Positions 45,730-57,628 of a stretch of DNA of 64,000 nucleotides are shown piece after piece (position 1 is the stretch's first letter; the number at the start of each line of letters is the position of its first letter). The stretch spans positions 3,348,001 to 3,412,000 of the forward strand of contig NC_035791.1 in assembly GCF_001653235.2 (NCBI RefSeq), given 5' to 3'. The DNA comes from Pochonia chlamydosporia 170 (taxonomy: Eukaryota > Ascomycota > Sordariomycetes > Hypocreales > Clavicipitaceae). The notes under the pieces were generated by a model that was given only the letters and a program-made list of their open reading frames with translations, did not search any database and was not told where the DNA came from. A program made the position numbers and the translations under genes.

Positions 45730-46784
45730 CTAATCCTTCTCCGCAATAGCTTGTAATCTGTCGTCAATCTCCTCCTCGGTGAGCATCCGGAATGCGGGAT
45801 CGGTACCCTCCTTGCCGTCAGTGCGAGGACCGCCGCAGATTCCAATCTCAATCTCTCCCTTCTTGAAATCCATGCTCAAAACTGTGCTCAGGGTCGTAAT
45901 GGCAAGCTCCACGACCTCCTCCCAGGAACCTTCGGCACAATCCTTGTTGCGAAGCTTCTTCTCCAGATGATTCAGCGCCTCCTGCTGTTTGGGGCCAGCC
46001 GCGGTGCCCTTATATCCAATGTAGTATCCGGCGGGATCGCACTTGTACAGTTGTGGGCCGAACTCGGAATCGAGTGAGATGATGGTCGTAGCAACACCAT
46101 AAGGACGCATGTATGCCTGTAATCCATGGTCAGAACACAAAAAAGGAAGGCCATACTCGTTGTCAGAAATAGACGATACGCACTCTTTGGGTGTAAACTT
46201 GGCTAATGTTGGCCAATCGCTTGGCGAGGACGTCGGCAGGCATCTCGTATCCAAACTTGTAGCGGAACTCGGCAGCCTCGCCCTGGGCTCTCTGGGCAAA
46301 CGCTCTGGCATCGGCAATGGAGCCAGTGATTACGCAACCCACTGAGGGAGAAATCTGGAAGATGTGTGAAACGGAGGAGGGGTCGATAAGCTTGTCCTGC
46401 GAGGGTGCTTAGCATGATGCCGTTTCATCACATTGTATGGAAGATCTGTCTTACTGGCACCTTCTTCTGCGACAAGACAACGGCGCAATCCTTTCCTCGG
46501 ACGCCTACTGACATGATGTTGGCTGCGGTGATGGCCTTGAAGGCATATTCTGTGCAGGTTAGTTATTTTGTTCGCAGGTCATTGAGCTTCGGTAAGGGCG
46601 GCCGTAGACCCTTAAACTATTCGATGCGGAACGTACCAACTTGGTATAGACGGCCATTGTCGGAGAAGATGGTAATGTGTCGGTCATAAGCGCTGGCTGT
46701 TAACAAGCAAAAGTTAGGTCAAGACAACTCCTATCAAGAGAGAAGCTGTAGCTCCAGCTTGGTGTGGGATGACGGACCAGACAT
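45730..46784 (-). CDS. scl1: 20S proteasome alpha-1 (PSMA6/Scl1-type) subunit, five exons
   Basis: Exons 46784-46778, 46696-46637, 46549-46455, 46396-46184 and 46116-45730 give 762 nt, 253 residues. The N terminus reads [20 protein letters not shown] then E-Y-A-F-K-A-I, the proteasome alpha signature. Later R-A-Y-M-R-P-Y-G-V and [14 protein letters not shown] identify the alpha-1 type. It is part of the outer heptameric ring of the 20S core, which gates protein degradation in nucleus and cytosol. The end of the protein is acidic and helical, as usual. The first exon is only 7 nt (ATGTCTG) with a GTCCGT donor; that call is the weakest part. All other junctions use standard sites. Confidence 0.93.
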
Positions 46785-47671
46785 TGTGAATAACCAAAGG
46801 CCCTGCCCAGGGCTAAACGACGATAAAAGGTGATTGAGTATTTAACAGTAGCTCAAGGCGAATGAAAGATTGAGAGCAATGGATATACGTTGCTGGATGT
46901 TCGATGACGGTGAGGGAAGCTGTCGATGTCTGGACGCGTTACGTTAGCATGAGCTTGCCTGGAGCCGCACAAGGCAACGGAAGCTTGCGAGCAAGGCTGG
47001 GTTGATGCCTTATCAAACATTCGTTACGCCTGAGGCAGCAAGAACAGGAACACTTACCAAGCTCCAAGCAGTGGGGTCTTCTGTGCTGCCTCAACTCCAC
47101 CTATGCGCAGTCAGGAAGGACGCTTGCTGCCCAACGAAATCCTATTAGCCGTGAAACAACAGGAGCAGATTTATGCAACGATCCGAGCGTCTTCCACAAT
47201 CAGACCTGCTAGAAATTTTTTATTGGATTCTGCCGAAAATTTTTGGGTGGATGAGCGATGAACTAGATAGTTGGACACTCTAGCCATCCAGTCTCTGAGA
47301 AGCAAGCAAGAGGGGCGGACGTTTTTTAGACTGGACCGGGGTCTTCATCAGACCCAAAAAAAAAGTCGGGAAGTTTATGTTGTACGCAACACCTGCCTCA
47401 ACGCTGCAGCAACTTTAACTCCAAACATCCAGGACAACACCAAAGATTCTGCGGAATCGAAAGGCCACGAGGTGTGAGATCTCGCATAACGTCACAAGAA
47501 CAAAAAAGCTCGAAAACGCAACGCAACGCAAGGTCTGTTGCAGAACCGACCACCTTGCGAACAGGAGGCTCGTGTGACGATTTTTCTCCGACTTTGGCCC
47601 AATCCGTCGTCTTGCCTCACTTTTCGCAACCACCAACGAGAAAAATTTCCAAGATTTCGACCTGATACAAA
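46785..47671. promoter_or_regulatory. Divergent promoter, proteasome alpha-1 / WKF protein
   Basis: About 890 nt between head-to-head housekeeping genes. It contains an RRPE-like CGAAAATTTTTGG at 47234-47246 (listed separately). A run of nine A lies near 47356. Confidence 0.45.
47234..47246. promoter_or_regulatory. RRPE-like element
   Basis: CGAAAATTTTTGG matches the yeast ribosomal-RNA-processing element core GAAAATTTT. It lies 426 nt before a gene of ribosome-biogenesis type. The same 13-mer occurs upstream of spermidine synthase (57598-57610). Confidence 0.35.
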
Positions 47672-48895
47672 ATGACGTCGTCGCAGAGCACAACAGCACA
47701 GCAGGTGCCGGCATGGAAACGATTGGGCCTTAAGCTCAAGCAGCCCGGTGCTGCAACAGACTCTGCAAATGGTGGCACCCCGGCCGTTGGGCACCCAAGC
47801 AGCACCCAGCGCGAAGCCCAGTCGAACAAAAGGAAGAGTGAAGCCCCGCTGGCCACAGACTCATCCTCATCTATTAAAAAGGCCCGAACGGACAAAGAAT
47901 TCCCTCGGAGTGCTGAGAAGAACTCAAATCTCAAGAAAAAATCCAAAACAGTCACATTTGGAGACACTCCGACAAAGAACGGAATCACATCCGCATCACA
48001 CAACTCAAACAAGGACAAGCCAGCCAAATCAAAGAAGAGCAAGGGCCCTGCCAAGAAACAGCCGCCGGTCAATCCAAAAGACATCAAGCCGGCCCTTGAC
48101 TATCTCCAACAGTGGAAATCGTCGCGTGACAGCTGGAAGTTCAACAAGAATTTCCAGTCTCTACTTATCGACCGGGTATTTGACGCCGATGATATCCCCG
48201 CAGAAAACATTGCGACTTTCTATGAGTATATACGCGACCTGAAAGGATTTGTGAGGACGAGGCTGCGAGAGACTGCTATGGAAATAAAGACGAAGGATAT
48301 TGCAGATGGCCCCTCGGGCTTCCCAGCGGGCACTGGGGCCCTCGACGCCAAACAAGAGTCGTATGAGCAACTACTGTCCGACCTGCTAAGTGCGACACGA
48401 ATCGGAAAGAAGCGAAAGGGATATGACGAAGTTGAATTTGTGGCATCGTCTGAAGCGGGCGATGTTATTATCCGCCGGGTCGTCAAGCGAATGAGGGCAG
48501 AAATGATTCTTGACGAGCTCTCAGACGGAGAACAGACGGACACCAGCCGCACAACACAATCCTCCGACAACACCTTCACCACCAGCGAGAATCACACCAC
48601 AGTCCGCACTGACGGCGAGAAGCAACTCAAGCTAAATGACGGGACATCGAGACGCCGACGAAAGTTGCGGGTGAACGTGGACGATAGTAGCAGCTCAGAG
48701 TCGGAGTCTGACAGCGACTCTGATTCGAGCAGCAGCTCCTCTGATGACTCTGACGATTCAGACTCCGACTCCGGTGATGAAGCAGAAGCTCAAGAGGACG
48801 ATGGCTATGAATCATCAAGCAGCTCATCGTCATCTTCGTCTTCGTCGGCCGGCGAGTCGGACTCGGATGATGACAGTGCCGACGATGATGATTAG
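47672..48895 (+). CDS. WKF-domain protein (C7orf50-like), probably nucleolar
   Basis: A single exon of 407 residues. The N-terminal third is Lys/Ser/Pro-rich with several basic clusters that could act as nuclear or nucleolar signals. The WKF domain lies at about residues 137-205: A-L-D-Y-L-x-x-W, then D-S-W-K-F-N-K-N-F-Q, and Y-I-R-D-L-K-G, the family's defining positions. The C-terminal about 85 residues are an extreme Ser/Asp/Glu tract ending in D-D-D-D, typical of nucleolar chaperone-like tails and CK2 targets. Human C7orf50 is associated with rRNA processing factors; the fungal role is assumed similar. Convergent with the PhyH gene. Confidence 0.88.
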   Translation: MTSSQSTTAQQVPAWKRLGLKLKQPGAATDSANGGTPAVGHPSSTQREAQSNKRKSEAPLATDSSSSIKKARTDKEFPRSAEKNSNLKKKSKTVTFGDTPTKNGITSASHNSNKDKPAKSKKSKGPAKKQPPVNPKDIKPALDYLQQWKSSRDSWKFNKNFQSLLIDRVFDADDIPAENIATFYEYIRDLKGFVRTRLRETAMEIKTKDIADGPSGFPAGTGALDAKQESYEQLLSDLLSATRIGKKRKGYDEVEFVASSEAGDVIIRRVVKRMRAEMILDELSDGEQTDTSRTTQSSDNTFTTSENHTTVRTDGEKQLKLNDGTSRRRRKLRVNVDDSSSSESESDSDSDSSSSSSDDSDDSDSDSGDEAEAQEDDGYESSSSSSSSSSSSAGESDSDDDSADDDD

Positions 48896-49218
48896 ATTAA
48901 TGTATGAGACGAGAGATGCAATGGCCCTCGCGGGATGTGTATGAGAACGAATGTATTTGGAGGATATTTAGACTGTACCATTTATGACATGGGCAAAATG
49001 TCAGATGTGGGGGCAATTAGATAGATACCCGAATGTCGTGTTGGCGAGTATACTTTATGTGTACGAGGGAGAATGGCTGGGAAGAAAATAGTTGAGAGCA
49101 GCAATGCAAGCACAATGACATTTACACCATTGCCCATCTCGCCCTAAATGAGGTATCCAACCGTCAACACGAATACCAAACAACACGATGATACTTCCAG
49201 CACGTCTTTACCTTTTAC
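48896..49218. other. Short convergent spacer
   Basis: About 320 nt of 3' flanks of the WKF and PhyH genes. Nothing recognised. Confidence 0.4.
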
Positions 49219-50136
49219 CTACGAGTACAGCTTTGTGAACCCCCCCTCAGGCGGTTGCAACCAATTCCGGCCATCGTACTCCGTACCCTCCGCCTCGATA
49301 ATATGAAACGTGTAAATAATTCTTCCCTTCAAACTCGTATTCCTCTCACTCTTGTGCAACAAATTCCCATGTATCAACACCAAATCACCCGCCTTCACCT
49401 CCCCAGGCACATACTCGCCGTCCACATCCCCACGAACCCCCGCCTCCCCCAGAAACCTCCTCCCCGTATTATCAACCATCTCAGTCCCAACACCGCCCTC
49501 CTTCCGAACAAGTCTCTTCTCAACCGCCGCCCACCTATGCGACCCAGGCAGAAAACTCAAACACCCATTCTCCAGCGTCGCATCCTCCAGCGCGTACCAG
49601 AACCCCGTCGCACTAGGCGGATCCGTATACAAGAACGTCGAGTCCTGGTGCGGCGGCACCGCGCCCCCTATCTCGGGCTGCTTGCAAATCACCATGCTCT
49701 GCAGACACCGCGGGTCCTTGTAGCCCAGTGATCGGGCTACATCCGCGGGACTCACTTCGCCTGCTTGTCTGAGCGCGGGGCCATCGATAAGGTGTGCGAA
49801 GGGGGCGGACTGGGTGTGCAGCCCGTGGCCGATTTTGTTGACGGCTTTCTCCTTGGGCTTTGTGAGGTTGCCGGCGGAGTCGAAGGCGTCTTCCTCGAAG
49901 AAGAAGCGGATTTTGTCGCCGGACGTGAGGAAGTATTCGTCGCCTACGTGGTCTGTCTTTTCGCCGGTTGAGAAGCGTGTGAGGGGGTGGTCTGCGAGGG
50001 GGAAGTTGGTGAGGAGGGAGTTTGTCTCGTTGAGGAGGGATGTTACGGTTGAGGGGTGGAGGGCGTTGCGGATGATGAGGTAGCCGTTTTGGTGGAAGGA
50101 AGTGAGTTGTTCGGTTGTGAGGCCGGAGGTGGTCAT
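49219..50136 (-). CDS. Phytanoyl-CoA dioxygenase (PhyH) family protein
   Basis: A single exon of 305 residues, the usual size of PHYHD1-type proteins. The iron facial triad is visible: H163-Q-D165 (P-P-H-Q-D-S-T-F) and, after the jelly-roll strand G-D-L-V-L-I-H-G, H261 in L-L-H-K-S-E-R-N; the 2-oxoglutarate-binding Arg is probably R272. Expected reaction: Fe(II)/2-oxoglutarate-dependent hydroxylation. No clear N-terminal targeting signal; the C-terminal L-Y-S is not a strong peroxisomal tripeptide. Among fungi this type is conserved and its substrate is unknown to me. The long antisense open frames over it are shadows. Confidence 0.92.
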   Translation of the reverse strand: MTTSGLTTEQLTSFHQNGYLIIRNALHPSTVTSLLNETNSLLTNFPLADHPLTRFSTGEKTDHVGDEYFLTSGDKIRFFFEEDAFDSAGNLTKPKEKAVNKIGHGLHTQSAPFAHLIDGPALRQAGEVSPADVARSLGYKDPRCLQSMVICKQPEIGGAVPPHQDSTFLYTDPPSATGFWYALEDATLENGCLSFLPGSHRWAAVEKRLVRKEGGVGTEMVDNTGRRFLGEAGVRGDVDGEYVPGEVKAGDLVLIHGNLLHKSERNTSLKGRIIYTFHIIEAEGTEYDGRNWLQPPEGGFTKLYS

Positions 50137-50766
50137 TGTGATGGTGGGGACGTGATCGGGCGGTTGGTGGGTGTTTTCGGCGTTTGGCCTCTGAACTTTT
50201 CGATTACTATTGTTGGATTATTTGTAGACGATGGTGCTGAGTTCGTTTGGCGTCGAGATCGTAGGGATATAAGTGCTCTGTGAACGAGGTGAGATGTGGT
50301 CGAGGTCGTTTTGCTGGCCACCCCACGTCGATTCTCTCCACAGCGGGGTGATATTGTATGCAGGATGTGACACGACGGGGAGCTCCGACAAGATAGGCTA
50401 CAGCCTGGTTTACTGCCTGTTTTAGTTAGCTTTTCTTATTTATATGATGTTATGATATAAAAGTTTGAGTGTTATACATTGGCTGTATAAAATATCTCAC
50501 TATCGGAAGGGCAGGTGATGCGTGGTCGTATGGGTCGTATTTCGGTTGACCACGGACAAGAGCTGCACAAAAGACGTCAACTTGCATAGTATTATGTATT
50601 ATTATAGTGTCGAAAATACGACCCCAATTGTGGTGTGAAATTATGTACAAGAATTAAGCCCTCTTGAACGCCAAAACACAAATCCCCGATATATGTATGC
50701 TGCGGGAAGAACACTGAAACAACCCAGCGCCAAGACGTAAACTGCAAATTCATTACTTTCTGTGCT
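50137..50766. other. Spacer, PhyH / claudin-like gene
   Basis: About 630 nt. It holds the PhyH promoter and the 3' flank of the claudin-like gene, with an AT-rich stretch near 50430-50620. No gene supported. Confidence 0.4.
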
Positions 50767-51652
50767 TTAAGCATCAATCGAATCCTCCAGAAAATCATAT
50801 CCATCTTCGGGAGGCAAGAGATAGGCCGACACCGCTAGACCCGCGGCCGCAAGCAGAGAAATGGCAGCGCTGGCAGTGCTAATGTACCACGAAACATCGA
50901 GGTTCCAGCCAGGAATAGTAAACTGATCGTCATTATCATACAGATACGCCTAAACACAGTAAGCTACAATTCGCCAAACGAAATGTCCAAATAAAACGAG
51001 GACTATAAGCGGATACGAGGGCAACATACCACAAGAGAAATAATGACAAACTCCACAACAGACACCAAGGTCAGCATGCCGGACACAAACGGCCAGCCAG
51101 TCTCGCGCTTGTACTTGCCGCCCCTCATGACGACCAGGAAGCAGACCAAGCTGGCTAGACACATTATGGCGGCCAGCGAGGCCATGAACCCGACCGTCTT
51201 CCACATGTCGCAGAAATATCGCTCGCCCGCCTGGCACAAGTCGGCGGTGGGAAATTCCTTGCATGTAGGGCTATCGAGATTCGAGCAGCTCTTGTGTAGA
51301 CCGATGTGCTTCTCGACGATGTCGCCTTTGGGTGTTGTGACGGAGTATGACACCCAGTTGGGGATGAAGATGGATGCGACAATCATGGCGGTCGCTGCAT
51401 CTCGTTAGTATATGAGCTCATTTCCATTTACATAACCGCAATGACGAGCAATGCAGCGCTGCGCATTTGGACGTTTCTCGTGGCCGTTTTGGTTCGAGTG
51501 CTTCATCGACGTCATTGTGTTACGCTGCGTTGCGGGGCGCGACTGGCTGGAGGTGGCGGGAGCCTCAGGAAATGGTAAGGGCAAGAATAAGGATTTCACG
51601 TACCGGCTGCAAAGGCCACCAGGGCCGACGAGTATACGTAGACTTGAGTCAT
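50767..51652 (-). CDS. Claudin/PMP22-like four-helix membrane protein, three exons
   Basis: Exons 51652-51604, 51394-51030 and 50949-50767 give 597 nt, 198 residues. The first intron has a perfect TACTAAC branch site close to its acceptor. Four membrane segments are readable: residues about 8-28, then three after residue 75. The first extracellular loop carries W30, then G48-L-H50-x-x-C53-x7-C61, the claudin-superfamily pattern W...GLWxxC...C with His in place of the second Trp. The C terminus is short and acidic. Fungal relatives include SUR7/Fig1/Dni-type plasma-membrane proteins linked to membrane domains, cell fusion and wall stress. Which subgroup this is cannot be told here. Confidence 0.82.
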
Positions 51653-52758
51653 GGTCGCGGCGTGCAATGGGTGTTGTCGCGTGGACAACAAAGTGTAGAA
51701 GACACGTTGATGAAGGAGTTTGAAGCTGTTGATTGCGTGGCGGTGTCGAGACTGATTGCTCTGTGGGAGGTAAATGTCTGCCTGGTGGACAAGGGTCTGG
51801 TTCGGCTCTGCCAACTGCAAGCACCAGACATTTGATGGGGAACGGAGCTACTCGCTTACTTCCAGTCTTGCACAACATTGAATGCTTCTTCAGGCCGAGT
51901 CGGCCGAATCGGGACATGCGATGCTGAAACTGGACACAACACCAGCCTCCAACAACTAAAACTAATTGTCAAAGAGAAGAAGTCGCTTTAATTGATACAG
52001 AATGTATTCACACTTACAATACAAAGTGGTCCATTGTAGAGTCTGCACGTTGACCAAGTCTTTGCCTCTTCTTCCCTTCCTTCGGTCGTACTCAACTATA
52101 GTATACGAAATTGCATCACGGACTTCCACAGCACAAGGTTTGACGATAAAGCATCTAAAACCACCACCCTCACAGATCACATCTGCGAATCGTTCCACAT
52201 CTCATTCCACAAAACAAACTCAACCGAATCCCTTTTCTCACTACCCGCCACGTGAACCCAGGGCCCCATACTCAACTGCCCAAAGACCCTACCCTACGTA
52301 ATACCGTCGATCTCATCGCCCCCAAGGCAGATCTACAAGTAAGCCCGGATGCCGAAAAATGCCTTTTCAATAGCCCTCAATCCAATGTCTTGGGTGGCCA
52401 AAATTCGTCTTTTCAGCTGTTCGGGTTTCTCGCATTGGTACATATCTGATCGACATGGTAAGCTGGACCAACTAAACTGGACCTAGGCGTCGATCGCAAC
52501 ATATATGGGGAAATAGCTGTACGTCAGGGTTTCAGGTCTTATTGCGAGTTGCCTTGCTTGCGAAGAACGCTGGTATTTGGTTGGATGGGCTATGCGATGT
52601 TTCTATTTTGGAATTCCAAGCACTTGCAAAGGGAGATGTGTATAATAAGACGGAGCCTGCTCTGCGAAACCGTATCTTGTTCTGGTCTTACGTGACTTCT
52701 GTTCTATACTAAGAAAATTAACACTTTGTTAATACAATCTTCCTTGATTCAAGTCACA
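51653..52758. promoter_or_regulatory. Divergent promoter, claudin-like / GH24
   Basis: About 1.1 kb between head-to-head genes, containing both promoters. No gene supported; the small open frames overlap on both strands. Confidence 0.4.
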
Positions 52759-53455
52759 ATGGTTCAATTGTCGCTTTCGACCGCCCTCTTCTTGGCAGCA
52801 ACTGCCCTTGCGGCTCCCAACCGCCGCGCCTGTGTTGGACCTCCTATCAACGATGCTACCGTCCAACTCATCAGGGACTCTGAGGGCTTTGTACCCTCAC
52901 CCAGTGCGTTACGACCTATCTAGATGCCCTTCACGACTTGCCATGTTCAAAATGCTGATTCTTGCCCGTGAAATAGAGCCTGACCCTGTTGGCTACCCCA
53001 CGGTTGGCTATGGCCACAAGTGCCAAAACTCAGGTTGCTCCGAAGTCAAGTTCCCGTTCCCTCTGAACGAAGATACCGGAACTCAGCTGCTCAAGAGCGA
53101 CATTACTGTGCGTTGTCCCTTCGCTCTGGTATGTGTGTCCTTACTGACATTTTAAATGCAGCCCGCTCAGCAGTGCATCACCCTTGGAACCGGGTCTAAT
53201 GTTCGGCTCAACATCAACCAGTATGGTGCTCTGGTCGATTGGGCATTCAACATTGGCTGCGGTGCCGCCAAGTCTTCTACCCTCATCAAGCGTCTTAATG
53301 CCGGTGAGGATCCTAACACTGTTATTGCCAATGAGCTGCCGCAGTGGAACAAGGGCGGTGGCAAGGTCTTGCCTGGTCTTGTGAAGAGGAGGGCCGCTGA
53401 AGTTAAGCTTGCGCAGACGGCTACTGATCAGGGTGCTCTTCCCGTTGGCTGTTAA
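52759..53455 (+). CDS. Secreted GH24 (T4-type) lysozyme, three exons
   Basis: Exons 52759-52903, 52977-53107 and 53162-53455 give 570 nt, 189 residues. A signal peptide (about residues 1-19) ends in A-L-A-A-P. The mature protein begins with the catalytic Glu in R-D-S-E42-G-F, followed by D51 and T57 (Y-P-T-V-G-Y-G-H). The spacing 42-51-57 equals the 11-20-26 Glu-Asp-Thr of T4 lysozyme, and it only appears when exons 1 and 2 are joined as given. Six or more cysteines suggest disulfides in an extracellular enzyme. Expected reaction: cleavage of the beta-1,4 N-acetylmuramic acid bond of bacterial peptidoglycan. The family is otherwise mostly phage and bacterial; some fungi carry secreted versions, so ancient transfer is plausible. 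Possible use: defence against, or feeding on, bacteria. Confidence 0.92.
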
Positions 53456-54366
53456 GAATACGGTTGTGCGTACGTGGTGTTGATTTGGCGGGGACCAAAT
53501 TGGCTTTATTAGATACAGAGGAGGGTCAAAGTATCTGAACAAGGAAGGTATCGCATGTCACGTTATGTGCTGAGGCACATTGAGCTGTGTTGGTGTATAC
53601 CTGGATATATCCAAATACCTTTGACCGAAGACTGGACGAGCTTGAAACTTTGAACTTGGACGGCTGTCGTAACCTAGATACATGTGTTTCTACATTCTGC
53701 TGATTCTGCCTCGATGTACGTCTTTCTTTCGTGAAGGAGCTGTATTGGTTTTAATTTCCTTTCAATTCATGTAAAACACTATTGAAGTGCCTGTCATGGA
53801 CGGACCGAAATTTGGTTGCTCACCTCGTGTAAGTCACAATTCACGAACCAGGGTCCCACAGGCCATGGGCTGCAAGGTTTTAAAACCGGCTACCCTCTGC
53901 ATCAAGGACACAAGGACTGTGCTATTCGGAATGTCAATTCTAGCTGAGAGAGCGATTGAAATGATGTGAGCCAGCAAATTAAATGTAGGGCCACGATAAC
54001 GCAGGTCATTGACATGCGCGAAGGAGGTGATATGTATGTGTTGGTGCAATGTCATCCCTGGTATTAACTGATGACCCTTCTCAAGTACCACAGGCATTTG
54101 CAAGTAAATTCTTTTTTATTAACTAGAAAAAATACATGAAGAGTACATCAACCTAAATCCGATCTCACATAGGCACCAGGCACCATTCTTCAATGCCAAT
54201 CCGTATCCGTTATTCGGACCGGCACTGCAACAGTTGACCCCCAAAACCCCACATTCACCAGTGCCGTCACCACCCGCTTCAATGTTCCGCAATCGCAACG
54301 GCCTTCCACCTCCGTTCCCCAAAACCCTCCTCCAACTCGAGTCCATCTCATCGTGAACCCCACGAA
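53456..54366. other. Spacer, GH24 / nitrilase
   Basis: About 910 nt including the GH24 3' flank and the nitrilase promoter. The part from 54230 is CT- and C-rich, as in fungal leader regions. No gene supported. Confidence 0.4.
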
Positions 54367-55389
54367 ATGCGAACACCATCCTCCCTCCGACGACAACTCA
54401 GAACCCTCACCCGAGTAAACCCCCTATCACCAAGTCCCCTCCCCTCAATATCACCCTTTCTACACACCCACTTCCAGCGCACAATGTCGTCATCCGTGCT
54501 CAAAAAGCCCGTCAAGCTATCATGCATCCAGCTCGCCTCCGGCGCCGACAAGGCCGCCAACCTCAAACACGCAGCCTCGCAGGTCGCCAAAGCCGCTCAG
54601 GCAGGATCCAACATTGTCGTCCTCCCAGAATGCTTCAACTCCCCCTACGGATGCCAGTACTTCCCAGACTACGCCGAGACGCTGCTCCCCTCACCACCTA
54701 CACGCGAGCAGTCGCCGTCTTACCACGCCCTCTCCGCCATGGCATCCGAGAATAAAATCTACCTCGTGGGGGGGTCTATTCCCGAATTCAGCCCTGACAC
54801 AAAGAAGCACTACAACACGAGCCTGATATTTGGGCCTGATGGGAAATTACTGGGCACCCATCGAAAAGTGCACCTATTTGATATCGACATCCCCGGCAAG
54901 ATTACGTTCAAGGAGTCCGAGGTTCTCAGCCCGGGGAATAAAGTCACCTTGGTTGATTTGCCCGAGTATGGTACCATTGCCGTAGCAATCTGTTATGACG
55001 TGCGGTTCCCTGAGCTGGCTATGATTGCTGCGAGGAAGGGTGCGTTTGCGCTGATTTACCCAGGGGCGTTTAACTTGACGACGGGCGCGCTGCATTGGAA
55101 GTTGCTGGCGCAGGGGAGGGCGGTGGATAATCAGATTTACGTGGCCATGTGTAGTCCTGCGAGGGATATGAGCGCTTCGTACAACGCTTGGGGCCATAGT
55201 ATGATTGTTGATCCTATGGCTAAGGTTTTGGTGGAGGCGGAGGAGAAGGAGGCCATTATTGAGGCTGAGATTGAGGGGGGTGCGATTGCGGAGGCGAGGA
55301 AGAATATTCCGTTGAATACGCAGAGGAGGTTTGATGTTTATACTGATGTGAGTGCTTCGGGTGTGAAGTTTGAGGAGCCGGGTTTATAA
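54367..55389 (+). CDS. Nitrilase-superfamily amidase (omega-amidase/Nit2-like), two in-frame starts
   Basis: A single exon, 340 residues from the first Met. The catalytic triad is clear: E88 (L-P-E-C-F-N-S-P-Y), K167 (H-R-K-V-H-L-F-D) and C209 (I-C-Y-D-V-R-F-P-E), with the G-A-F-N-x-T-T-G loop of Nit2/omega-amidase. Expected reaction: hydrolysis of alpha-ketoglutaramate or alpha-ketosuccinamate to the keto acid and ammonia. Residues 1-39 are rich in Arg, Ser, Thr, Pro and Leu and almost free of acids, as in a mitochondrial targeting peptide. A second Met at 54484 (residue 40) begins the conserved core. Two isoforms, mitochondrial and cytosolic, by alternative initiation or transcription start are likely but inferred. 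Convergent with spermidine synthase. Confidence 0.93.
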   Translation: MRTPSSLRRQLRTLTRVNPLSPSPLPSISPFLHTHFQRTMSSSVLKKPVKLSCIQLASGADKAANLKHAASQVAKAAQAGSNIVVLPECFNSPYGCQYFPDYAETLLPSPPTREQSPSYHALSAMASENKIYLVGGSIPEFSPDTKKHYNTSLIFGPDGKLLGTHRKVHLFDIDIPGKITFKESEVLSPGNKVTLVDLPEYGTIAVAICYDVRFPELAMIAARKGAFALIYPGAFNLTTGALHWKLLAQGRAVDNQIYVAMCSPARDMSASYNAWGHSMIVDPMAKVLVEAEEKEAIIEAEIEGGAIAEARKNIPLNTQRRFDVYTDVSASGVKFEEPGL

Positions 55390-55743
55390 AGTCAAGTTTA
55401 GGCGATTGGCTGAAGGCGTATAAAAATGTAGAGTAGATAGAACGAACAGATTGATCAAGATGGCTGGGCATATCGGGCAAGTCACTTTCAGTGCACAAAC
55501 CCATTTAAGGGGAAAATGTTGATTCGCTATTCTATCCACATTCGCGGGATCCTCTGTTTGAAAAGGTGTCCGAATTCACGATTGAGGATGAATCTTTCCT
55601 GTTTGCTTGTCTTGAAGCCATTTTGTGCGCTTCCCAGCGCCCGTGTCCGATCCATTTACCGTCATATCAAATCATTGCAATACATCAAATTGCCGCCATT
55701 CTTTTTCTATTTCCTCCATGCCAATCCCATCCTAGTTCGTCAC
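55390..55743. other. Short convergent spacer
   Basis: About 350 nt between nitrilase and spermidine synthase ends. Nothing recognised. Confidence 0.4.
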
Positions 55744-57418
<1,675 letters not shown>

Positions 57419-57597
57419 CTTGGCAGAGTATTCGAAATATCGAGAACCGCAAATTGGTTGGCGAAATCGGGGTATCACAGAAGTTGGCGAAGACGAAGGG
57501 AAGGAAGAAGTTTTTTGAGCGAAACTCGAATGAAGCTGGGCGTAAGCAACTTTTTGATCCCGATGATGTCTATGGCTTGAGCTGCCGATGGTGGGGT

Positions 57598-57628
57598 CGA
57601 AAATTTTTGGAATTTTTGGAATTTTTGG
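57598..57628. repeat. Three tandem AATTTTTGG units, RRPE-like, upstream of spermidine synthase
   Basis: Perfect 9-nt copies start at 57602, 57611 and 57620; the first is within CGAAAATTTTTGG, identical to the string at 47234. They lie about 185-210 nt upstream of the spermidine synthase start codon. They may form a growth-control promoter element; function is inferred. Confidence 0.5.
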
